From contig JAODTK010002121.1 of the NCBI GenBank assembly GCA_026419785.1, positions 1 through 64,000 on the forward strand: 64,000 nt of DNA, given 5' to 3'. The stretch comes from Sclerodactyla briareus (taxonomy: Eukaryota; Echinodermata; Holothuroidea; Dendrochirotida; Sclerodactylidae). The position numbers and the translations under genes are program-made. Below, one piece after another: positions 55,131 through 64,000 of the stretch. Each line of letters begins with the position of its first letter. Within the stretch, counting starts at the first letter, position 1. Below the pieces are notes generated by a model. That model did no database searches and had not been told where the DNA came from. It saw nothing but the letters and a program-made list of their open reading frames with translations.

Positions 55131-56082
55131 TCTTCTTAGTCACTGGACTGTTGACCGTGGAACATTTCAATTTTCTTTTAGATTGTGAAGCCAAGGTGTA
55201 TTATGTTAATCACAAACGTCTTATCCATGTAAAACAGTTGTTGACGGTATTTGCATCTATATTCCTTATCGACATTCTTTCACTGGGCGGAATGAATACA
55301 ATATGTGAATCGTGTTCTTCGTAGCGTAGCCCCTGTCTATACAATTGTAATTAGTTATGAGATGGTCAAAATATATGTGTAGATTATTTAAGCGTGCCCA
55401 AATTTCCCCTGATTTTCAGAATGAAAACGTAGGGGTTTGCGCACTCGGCCATCGGTGTGGCAACCTATTCCACACTGATGGCCGCTGGAAGTGCGTCCCC
55501 CCCCCCCACCCCCCACCCCCCCGATCTGGCACTGGTCTGAGTTCGGAATGCATCGAACATAATTTTCAATGAAGTGCGCTTTCGCGCGCGTTTTCTCTGG
55601 AGCGACCTGACAATACGTGACCAAGTACACCTGGCGAACACGTTATTTCGCCACAAATTCACTTCCGCCATTACATGGATATTATTTCTTGATTTTTGTA
55701 ATGTAAGGCGAGTACTAGTGACTATTGAAATGGTTATTTAATTGGGGATAGATATATCTAATCCCGGGGCTGTTTTCGTGCTGTCATCTTCCGTGGCCGC
55801 GCCAAGGGGGCCAGCGGTCCTAGGCTACATATATACCTATCAGCATAACATGTTCAGATGTAAAAGATCATAGACTTCACAATTCAGCTCAATTTAGCAT
55901 AGTGGCACCGCTGAGGGGGGTCCCTGGTCATTACTTCCTTGTGATTGTTTTAATGGGGAGTGGTCATCAATAATATATGCTGCAGCCTTCAAACTATGTC
56001 TGAGTGTCCAGTCGCCTTGTTTCTGTGCGTCCCTACACCGCCCGGAGAAGTGAAAAGCTCATCAACAATTTCCTCAGACAAT

Positions 56083-56590
56083 CTCTTGGCCAAAATTGTT
56101 GGATCACCCTGCCACACACGACTCATGGCTCTAGAAATAGCGATTCGTGCGTAAACATTTCCACCCCCCCCCCGTAAATGTTGGATACTACAGTGTTGCG
56201 GTCCCCTATCCCATTTTTTGGGTGAGCGGGGGTTTCTACTATCTATCGCTTTAGGTATCGCTTTAGGGGTGTTCCAACGAATTTTGTCTCAAGATTGTCG
56301 GAGAAATGTCGGCTCAGTTGAGGCCACTTTGTGAGTAATGGTTCAATTTTTGGCATCTTCCGTGGGAGAGCGTCAAAAAGCGGGTGTATGAACAGTTGAT
56401 TACATTCGTGAGTCTTCAATGGTTTTTCACCTGGCATGTATACATTGGGGGGCCAACTCGAGGCCTGGGGGATACTCTAAGATTGCAGGGTCGGTCCAGG
56501 ATCATCGATCTCCTGATCAGAAGAACGGAGGAAGAGGCCCGATACCGAACTGCCGTACTGAATAGCTCCAGGACTCTACCATGGTAATAG
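56083..56590 (+). repeat. Duplicated ~500-bp block, copy 2
   Basis: This is a diverged direct copy of 54600-55130, about 1.48 kb downstream, with shared phrases such as agcgattcgtgcgtaa, catttccacccccccccc, gttgcggtcccc, tggcatgtatacattgggg and taccgaactgc. It runs directly into the LINE reverse-transcriptase tail that follows, which suggests that the block belongs to that element or was copied with it. Confidence 0.75.
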
Positions 56591-57075
56591 GAGGAGAGTG
56601 TGGAAACATTGTAAATATCTGAGGAGAAATTGGACCCAGGACGATATGAAGCGACGGAAATGTATGGCGATGGCAGCATTTCAAAACATTACCAGATAAA
56701 TCTTACGAGTAAATTGGAAATCAAAATGAAAATTACAATATCGAGGCTACAAGCGTGTTATGTATAACAGCACAGTGTGGACTCTGAACAAACAAGCTGG
56801 AGGAAAACAGGAAATAGATGTCTTCCAATGGAAAAGCTATGAGGAAAATACTGCAAGTCAAATAGCCACACACAATCTCAAGCGAGAACTGTTGGGAGCA
56901 TGAGTGCCAAAATAGCGAAAAAACGACCGAGTGGCTGGGTCACCTTTAATGAGACTTCCAGAAATAATACCGCGAAACAGCTAGGAGTGAAGTCCTAAGC
57001 CAGTGAAGAGACCAGGAGGAGACCCAGAAAAGACAAAGGAACCTGAAGATGAAGAAGGATGTAGGACGTCACAAA
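56590..57075 (+). mobile_element. LINE (non-LTR retrotransposon) fragment, C-terminal end of RT protein
   Basis: Across several frame shifts the plus strand gives AMAAFQNITR, KSKMKITIYRGYK-like residues, LYNSTVWTLNKQAGGKQ, EIDVFQWKSYEEN, then ATHNLKRELLGA, a GHLMRLPE-like stretch (seen as PLMRLPEIIPRNS) and KPVKRPGGDPEKTKE. The series AAF..L...K, LYG.E.WTL, ...D.FQ.K.LRR, ..WLGHL.RLP and RPRGRPK is the usual C-terminal end of non-LTR retrotransposon proteins. The upstream RT core was not found. The fragment has stops in every frame. Confidence 0.7.
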
Positions 57076-57079
57076 ATTC

Positions 57080-58440
57080 AGCTTTTGTTCTTTTTACGGC
57101 GCGCATTCCAAGGAATGTATATCTCAATGACCTTCAAATTTTCCCCAGAATGGACCGGTAAACCTAGACAAATACCCGAATCGTGATCTTCGACTGAGTC
57201 AACTTCAGCATAAGAGCGTTTCTCTAATCGGGATCTTAGAACTTCCTCGAGTCACACCGGAGATGATTAATTCCTCGCAGCTCGACAACCACTTCATCCT
57301 TGTTCCTCAACGTCCTATCCCCCCTCCCCCGACTGACGACCTTAACCCCAGCACCAGGTGAATATATCGCGTTCGCTTCGTGAGTTGACCGCCTTTACTA
57401 AATCCAAATCCACGATAGACCCGACAATAGCATTCTTAACAGTAGGTACTTACCTCTCTTTTTGCCTTCACACACAACCTACATTATCCCTCTTATCCGC
57501 ATTGCAACTACCACTACCTCTGTCTTCAGGATCACCCCTGCCCTTCCTCCCTCTCCGCACCGAAACTGCCTCCACGCTCCATATGCACCCTGAACTACCT
57601 CCTCAAATCGCATCTCACTTAGGAATCACTAGTACTAATTCTGCAATCCCCCGACTGTATAACATCCTGACCTGCAGTAGCCCTCCTCAATGATCACTTC
57701 TCCTTGTTTTCCACTCAGATCATTCTACGCATTCCGAAACTTATGGTGCGAACCCATCCCTAGTTCCTCAAACTAACTCCCTTTAATCACCCACATTTCA
57801 CATCTCTAACATACTACTGCTTGCCTCTCAATCCCATGAACAGGCGTAGCCCTTACCAGAGCTGACACACCCAAGCAACACCAGTGACAAGACAATTTTA
57901 AATATTCTGGAGTCCACTGTATTATGTTCCAGGTGTGTTAGTCAAACCGATAAATACAATTATTCCTACTATTAAAAGGAAATTGGAAGGCAATAGCACG
58001 GCCCACGGAGTTGACAACAGAAACGGATCAATACACAACATGGGACAGCGAGAACCCAGGTACTAGACAACAGTGTAGCAATAGCTTCCAAACGAAGCAT
58101 ACTCCAACGCCAGGAACAAACAGCCGACACAAAACCCATCCACAATATCCAAAGTAAATACATAATTAAATAGAAACTTTGGGGTCATGTCAAGTCGTAC
58201 GGTTCCACACGGCGGTGTTGCCGGCTAAGGAACTAAGGGTAGTAACCTTTTGAGCTAGCTTGACCGCTGTGGTATGTCCGGAACCTGGAGTAGCCGTATG
58301 TGGGCCACGAAGTGAGCCTTCTCACGGAGATCGGCCCGTGCGGCGTGCGAGCATGATGATCAGCCGCGAAGTCCCCGGATTCCCGTAGAGGAGGGATAAA
58401 TTAACTGGATGGGAGAAGCATGCAATGGCAATGTGCAGCG
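57080..58440. other. Intergenic, nothing recognised
   Basis: A plus frame at 57358-57693 is rich in Pro, Ser, Leu and Thr and runs through a pyrimidine-rich stretch; it matches no family. No other feature was seen. Confidence 0.45.
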
Positions 58441-58444
58441 TACT

Positions 58445-58578
58445 AATGACCTTACTTTGGGATGCTGTTTAACTTCGGCATGCTCTGTCCTCCTACGGGG
58501 CTTATAGTATTTTCGACTTTGACTTTGAAGAGTCCTATCGTCAACAAACTTTTTGTCCAACATAGAGCTGTTTGAGCT
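58445..58578 (-). CDS. Exon-like basic stretch, family unknown
   Basis: After a possible acceptor tagctcaaacag the frame reads LDKKFVDDRTLQSQSRKYYK, then PRRRTEHAEVKQHPK at a gtaagg donor. The composition is basic and polar. It is on the strand of the EGF exons and just downstream of them. The domain is not recognised, and the exon is plausible rather than certain. Confidence 0.3.
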
Positions 58579-58929
58579 AAAAAACTAATTATAATGAAAA
58601 TGTCTGACACATAAACTACCCTTTGATGTGCCAGTGGCGATTTCGTGGATTGTGTAGGATAATGTTCGCTGGGACGACCTGTTTTCCTCAGAAATGTGAG
58701 AAAAGATGGCTGCTCGGATATTACTTGTTCGTTCGGATCCATAATGCTAGAGTAAACTCTCAACGGTGACTTCGGATAAATCCTCAACGAAGAAGTACTG
58801 CTTTTTGGAATGACTCCTCGAATCAGAGTCAAAATTACTCTCAGCTATCTGTGATTAGAATTGCAGAGGAAGTGATTGGTACATCATGGGCAGAATATTA
58901 CATGTGAGCATAAAGGCACAGAGGATCAT

Positions 58930-59080
58930 ACCTGTTACCGTAAAGAAAAAAACCTGCTAATAAACCGAGATAACCGATATCCTCGTTGTTTGAACCTGCA
59001 CTGAACTTGAGCAACTTTTCATGGATCAAATTTCCTGTTAGATTGAAGTAAAACGTCTGCTGCACCGTATTATCTAACAC
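58930..59080 (-). CDS. Exon-like stretch, family unknown
   Basis: The frame reads VLDNTVQQTFYFNLTGNLIH, then EKLLKFSAGSNNEDIGYLGL and LAGFFLYGN before a gtatga or gtaaca donor. The acceptor may be the cttttaag just upstream. It contains an N-glycosylation site (NLT) and ends in a hydrophobic stretch. It lies 140 bases downstream of an EGF exon on the same strand. I do not recognise it. Confidence 0.35.
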
Positions 59081-59219
59081 CACTTAAAAGCCGCAGACAC
59101 AATTTGCAATAGTTCAATAACGTAATTTTCTTTCTTTGCGATGTGACTCACATTTCTACCACCTAACACAGAGTTCTATATTTATACCAGTTATGTACAA
59201 TCATTTTTATTATTGCTAC

Positions 59220-59450
59220 CTGTATCACACAGCCGTCCATAGAATCCATGCCTACAGATACAGTGAGGCTAGCCACCCCATCCTGGCATCTGCTGAACCC
59301 AAAAAGTCGCAATCACTCTCCAGGCATTCGTCAATTTCTTCTTCACAAAGATTCGCCGCTTCACAGGAGTGAGCAAGAGACATGATGTACTTGCACCTAC
59401 ACATGTATCCCTTTGTTTCATAACAGAAACGTCAATCGATTCCCAAATTA
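59220..59450 (-). CDS. EGF-like exon
   Basis: The frame gives CYETKGYMCRCKYIM, then CEAANLCEEEIDECLESDC, with IDEC typical of calcium-binding EGF starts, and after one shift CQDGVAS and CICRHGFYGRLCDT at a gtagca donor. C.DGV...C.C..GF.G..C is the second half of an EGF domain. The acceptor was not placed, so the right edge is approximate. It may belong with the EGF exons at 60.1 and 62.0 kb. Confidence 0.72.
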
Positions 59451-59992
59451 TTGCAAAAATCCTATACCACTGAATACGCACAACACAATACTTCGGGGCC
59501 ATTTTTGTCATGTGGCACGAGTGGTTTGAACAGTTAATAGAGCGTTCAATGGTTCCATATTCCCATACCGAAGACGTTGGACAATGTTACCTATGGTTTC
59601 TCGCCGGCGCTCAGCATGAATACTGGAAGAGGGAGGGAAGGGAGGGGGGTGGGCAATTCGAATGTTGCCTCCTGCGTCTCAAGTACGCCCACCTCTACAC
59701 GAGGTATCACCACGAGCATCATTTGGTTCCTTAACTGGTACAGACTCACAGCTGACCGTCACTGCAGTGTTTCAGGTCTACATTCTGCCGCGCCTTCGAT
59801 TGGTTCCATCTATTTCTGGCGATCCTACCCATAAAATTAATTTGCAACTCTCATTCTTAATGGGTTATACAATATAGTCCTAACATACGATATCATACAC
59901 CCACAAGTAATGACGGTAGTACATATTTCAAGCCCACACCGATTGGTTGATTTGGTCTAACAGATGGTATGGACACGATATATTTCTTGTCT

Positions 59993-60138
59993 ATCCACAA
60001 AACCCAACCCTGTATCCCGCTGGGCACTGCTGGCAAATGAACTCGTTCAGTCCGTCAGTACAAACGCCTTCATGTAGGCAAGGATTCGAACTGCAGTCGG
60101 CTTCATATTCCTCCTCACACAGCGACACCGTCATAAAC
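59993..60138 (-). CDS. EGF-like exon
   Basis: After the acceptor tttcctttctttag the frame reads SLCEEEYEADCSSNPCLHEG, then VCTDGLNEFICQ and, after a two-base disturbance, CPAGYRVGFCG. C..NPC..G.C.DG...F.C.C..GY.G..C is the full EGF-like pattern. The donor was not obvious; the left edge is set where the pattern ends. The preceding EEEYEADC resembles EEEIDEC of the exon 0.7 kb downstream. Confidence 0.8.
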
Positions 60139-60439
60139 CTAAAGAAAGGAAAAAAACATCTTCATGCCAGTGTAAGTAATAGAGGGATAGATTCGGTACA
60201 AGTTTTCACATAGAGGGAAATATGGACTTGCAAGAGTTGCAAACAATACCGCGACAAGAACTTTAGTATAATAACCGCCCATACAAATAGATTGTAGATG
60301 GGTAGAAAAAAAAGATACGTTGATTTAGAACTAAGCTGAAGCGAGGCAAAATCCGAAAATAAGTCTCTTTTGTTCCAGATATTATACTTCAAAACTGTTG
60401 AATGTTCTACAGCCGTCATTGCATGATTCAAAATAGTGC

Positions 60440-61160
60440 TTCATTCGCTGGCATGAGTCGGATACAGGGGAGCGGGGGTTCTCCAGAAACATTTTTATAA
60501 TGTCATGAATGAAACACTAGTTAAAATATTGGTAGCATTGGAGAAAAGGGAAACGGGTTGGGTTATTTTTTTTTAAGGTGGTGTTTTTTTTTTGTACTGT
60601 TGCTTTACCCCGAAATGATTACACATTACATGTGCTTCATAGTGGTTGTTCATTCATATCACTTTGTTGTTTTTCTTTATACATTGTATAAAAATTAATT
60701 GACGAAAGCAATAAATAAACGAGGTGATTTTCGTTGGCATGAACCGCTAAGTCTTGGCCTTCTTGTATGTTATTTATTATGTTTCAACCAACTCGATCTT
60801 AGAGGTGCGATTAAAGAGAAATTACAGTAGCAGATAATAATAGCGAAATCTAAAACCATACGGAAGTGGCTATGGTTGCTAGGTCCTTAAGGGACAATAC
60901 CTATAAAAGGACACAATCAATGACTAAATCCAAAATTATGGAATGATTGTTGACACGTCTACTAAACGTTTTGTTGAAATGCACTTTAAATTGGCTAAAA
61001 TGGGAACATTACTTGACTTCGATGACACATTCTCTATCTCAGGTGGATTTGGATCAGGTGGACCCCACAGGCGTTTCAAGGAGATCCAACAACAACTCAA
61101 AAGGTTAGTTACATAAATAATTGAACAAAATTAGCCACATAAATAACCCTCCAGTGACGG
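60440..61160. other. Intergenic or intronic, nothing firmly recognised
   Basis: A short plus-strand stretch at 61041-61102, between ctctatctcag and gttagt, reads VDLDQVDPTGVSRRSNNNSK. It is compatible with a small exon but too short to name. Confidence 0.4.
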
Positions 61161-61189
61161 AAATCTGTGTTAAAAAATTTTTGGACCAC

Positions 61190-61680
61190 AGTAAAACACC
61201 ACCCACCAAGGCATGAAAGTTCTACAAACTTAACAGTTCGCATGTTATATTCGAATTCCCAATGGATGACCTCCAGTGGACCAAATAATCTTGGTAAAAA
61301 AACGGAAGAAGTGTTGGACCATAATCACCAAGTTTCGGTAAAAATCCGACGGGAAAATATGCAAATTAGACGACTTATTAATCACCTAGTGTACGCCTGA
61401 ATCTAATCTGATCTTGAAAACTGGAGATTCATCAACCTATATCCGGTACCTAGTGTTAAACCGCATAACCATAGCTCCTACGGTTCGTCAGAACATGCTA
61501 ACCAAGCTTAAACAAGAATTACATAAAATTCATCAACATTTACCGTTTTGAAGAAATCCTGCTAATGAGAAAGTGTGACTACGCACGCGCGCCACACGAA
61601 TACCACACACGGCGGGCCACAAGTCCCCTTCTGAACTTGTTCGGACGAGACGAAAACAAACAGAACCCAACTATCACCAA
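61190..61680. repeat. Dispersed TGACCT-type repeat copy
   Basis: The phrases gacctccagtgga, tatgcaaattagacgactta, tcctacggttcgtcaga, tgctaatgagaaagtgtgac and cacacgaataccacaca follow the same order as in 4730-5680. No coding content is seen. Confidence 0.5.
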
Positions 61681-61896
61681 ATCGCTTTCAGGGATAAAAT
61701 TCACGAAAATACTTTGTACCGGTGGCATGTTTCCCATCTAAAAATATGTGTCGCCAAGTTCGAGAAAGCTGGATGGTATGGTGAAATACCTCGTTCTCGT
61801 AAATTTGGAAGGTTTTTGTAGAAACAAGAATTATGTTTTGCGTGGAAGATTGAATACATCCAAGGAATATTCGCGAGGTAACAATGAGACTCTTAC

Positions 61897-62057
61897 CGCT
61901 AAGACAAAGTACACTCGACATCGTTTCCAACTACATACACTGTGCCTCCATTTTCACAGGGATATAACGAACATAGGTCCACCACAACTTCGAGAATTGT
62001 CCACCGAAGCCTGGGGCACACAGACAGGTATAGCGTTGATCTTACCACGTGATTGAA
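61897..62057 (-). CDS. EGF-like exon
   Basis: The stretch ends at a consensus gtaaga donor. In order it reads YTCLCAPGFGGQF-like residues (broken frame), then VDLCSLYPCENGG, VYVVGNDVECT and LS. The end of one EGF domain (C.C.PGF.G) is followed by the start of the next (D.C....PCENGGT). One expected Cys after GGT seems lost to a small indel. The acceptor may be the gtggtaag near 62057. Confidence 0.65.
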
Positions 62058-62099
62058 CGAGAATAAAAAATAAGCAGCCCAAAACATAAAAATTGTAGT

Positions 62100-64000
62100 A
62101 TTGTAATATTTTAGATATATAGATATTTTTCATAGCCCACATATCTTCGGTGATGGAACGTGCCGTCGGAGGTACTGCATTCCGCCCACCCAGCCATAAA
62201 CTATAACCATATTAATGGGGCCATGTCTCAGCAAGGCTCAAGAGGCAAACCAGCACATTACTCAAACTAGAGCACTAATGGTACTGAAGCTCAAACCACA
62301 CAAGTGGCCACTTATTTGCACTGCAGATAAACTTTACCAGGATTCGGAATGACACATAAGTGAAACCGCCTCAAATAATCACATCATAAGCTTACTAAGC
62401 GCTCCTAAGAGTTCAGCCACACACCACCCGAAACTCCACATTCTCTGAACAGCCAAATCTGAGAAATATGATTCTGCAATGACCAAATGAGCCAGAATTT
62501 TATTTCTATGAAGCTACAAACAACTTCATTGATGTAGACAGGGGAGGAGGAAGTCATGTGGAGTACGGTATGTGAGTGGAAGCGGTCATGCGGGAGGAGG
62601 ATATGATGGGTGGATCTAGCCTAACATCAGTATAATAGGTTATTCAGCCCCCATGGACGCATTTTGTACAGTGTTGCTAGGTGTGTTCATGACATGGTAA
62701 ATCAGTGACGACACTTGTGTGGGACTGGACTTAGCCAATTCACCAAAGGTGTGATGCCCTACAGAACCACAGATATTCCATTTTTGGGGTTCCTGTAACT
62801 TTTGAAGAACGGATCATGTCATGCATCAACGTTACATTTTTCGCCTGTGCAACATGGCACATGCTTTGTTTTTCAAGGTGAAGCACAATAAGAAAGAGAA
62901 ATGAAACCGAGCTGCAAATCAAAAACAATGACAAAAATTCCCTCCCCAACATCTCCGACGGCATGTGGTCAAGCAAAGTAGAACTGGTTCCTGGTAGTTG
63001 CTCGAGTGTGGAGATATGACCTCTATCGACATTGACTATTTATCTCGGATCCGGAGGTTGTATCAGGGAACGTTTTGGTATTTCAAACATTCGGGCTTCA
63101 ATTTCCACAGTCACCGGACGTTCCCCAAGGGGACATTACTTGCATGCAGTTGCGATTAAACGGGGGTCTTACGTCAGGTTCGATTGTATTTAATTTGGCG
63201 GGGAATCGGGCTTGTTAAGGGAATATTTGCAGAGTCTCGTGGTCGCTAAACTGGGGGAAAGCAGTCACATGGAACTTGAACTCCCGCTCCTCGGGTTCCA
63301 AGGAAGTGGTGGGATCCTAGAAGTCAAGAACGATCATAGTGGAAGGGAGGTCCCAGCAGCAGGCTGGGAATGATTATACCTCTGCCTCGATATCAATTTT
63401 CGGAGAAATCAAAAGAAAAATAAAATTAAATCAGAGCTGAGTATCGATTGGATAATCAACTTCGTTGAAGTTAAAAGTAATAATCTAATTTGAAGTGAAA
63501 TTGGGTGGGAGGCATAAGGATAAACATTAAATTTCAGTATGTGATTGCAATTGTGGGGCGGCGGGGGGGGGCGCGGGGGAATTCAGGCGCGCATAAACTA
63601 TGAAATAGGGAAAACTGGAATAAAAACAATCCGCATTTTCTTCTTTACATGGACTTTAGTGCGTTCGCGTTTTTCCAGTAACCTTATCAATGTAGGATAC
63701 CTTTGAATTGCGTCAACTGTTTTTTTTTTCAACAATGACTGGCGTGTGAGCAACGCAGGCAGTGTTTAAGAGGAACAATCAAACAGGGCGTCTGCTTTAA
63801 AGAGAAGTTATGACATCACAATGTCGATGCGTCTATTTTGCGTTTGGATCACTCATGGATCTGTAGGAAATTGTAGACAAATAATATGGTCAAGATTCTA
63901 AACAAGCACGTCATTTACACACTCTGATGACATTTTTTCCCTCGATGTTTTACAACTATACATACGGTGGTTTCAAGTGACCCTCACTGTCCCTCGACCT
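62100..64000. other. Right end of window, nothing recognised
   Basis: No exon, RNA gene or complete element was identified here. A G-rich stretch lies near 63555-63580. If the EGF gene continues upstream, its 5' exons would be here or beyond the window, but none was visible. Confidence 0.4.

Noticed and set aside
57358-57693. 111-codon plus-strand frame rich in Pro, Ser and Leu
   Set aside because: Explained by pyrimidine-rich composition; no domain pattern.
59577-59834. A GNSNVASC stretch on the plus strand resembling the end of an HYR domain
   Set aside because: No upstream HYR half fits on that strand and the neighbouring EGF exons are on the other strand; probably chance.

Overview
Eukaryotic genomic DNA, most likely from a marine invertebrate and perhaps a deuterostome of echinoderm type. 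Genes are split by GT-AG introns and intergenic space is large. Micro- and minisatellites, DNA-transposon remnants and tRNA-derived SINEs are abundant, and one locus mixes CCP, TSR and EGF domains as is common in such animals. The species is not determined. Nothing looks bacterial, and no operon or CRISPR array is present. Reading frames inside recognisable exons shift by one or two bases again and again while splice sites stay good, and G or C runs of 14-26 bases are common. I read this mainly as small-indel error in a long-read assembly, so no protein here reads cleanly end to end.

Region 1 (148-18588, minus strand) is the one gene identified with high confidence: cytoplasmic leucyl-tRNA synthetase (LARS1). 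Fourteen exons are placed, from the start codon at 18580 through the HIGH region, the CP1 editing domain, the KMSKS loop and part of the anticodon-binding domain. The C-terminal exons lie beyond the left edge. Its introns hold several non-autonomous DNA transposons: a 648-bp fold-back element, two related TTAA-flanked piggyBac-like elements, a hAT-type element with an 8-bp target duplication, and a 260-bp hairpin.

Region 2 (about 18.6-43 kb) has no gene I can name. It holds diverged tandem repeats, a 1-kb element with GC-rich inverted arms and a CAAC core (26.0-27.05 kb), an 85-bp minisatellite (29.65-29.94 kb), a tRNA-like inverted pair (36.4-36.7 kb) and two oppositely oriented copies of one roughly 270-bp element (24.9 and 40.6 kb).

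Region 3 (about 43-62 kb, minus strand) is a scatter of short exons for secreted or membrane proteins of the extracellular-mosaic kind. Reading along the minus strand they are EGF-like exons (62.0, 60.1, 59.3 kb), a transmembrane exon (52.0 kb), two EGF-like domains (49.4 kb), a thrombospondin type-1 repeat (48.2 kb), a sushi/CCP domain (46.9 kb) and weaker CCP/HYR-like exons (44.9, 43.8 kb). They may belong to one gene or to two or more neighbours. Plus-strand features among them are a LINE reverse-transcriptase tail (56.6-57.1 kb), preceded by a duplicated ~500-bp block. SINEs also lie here, one on each strand.
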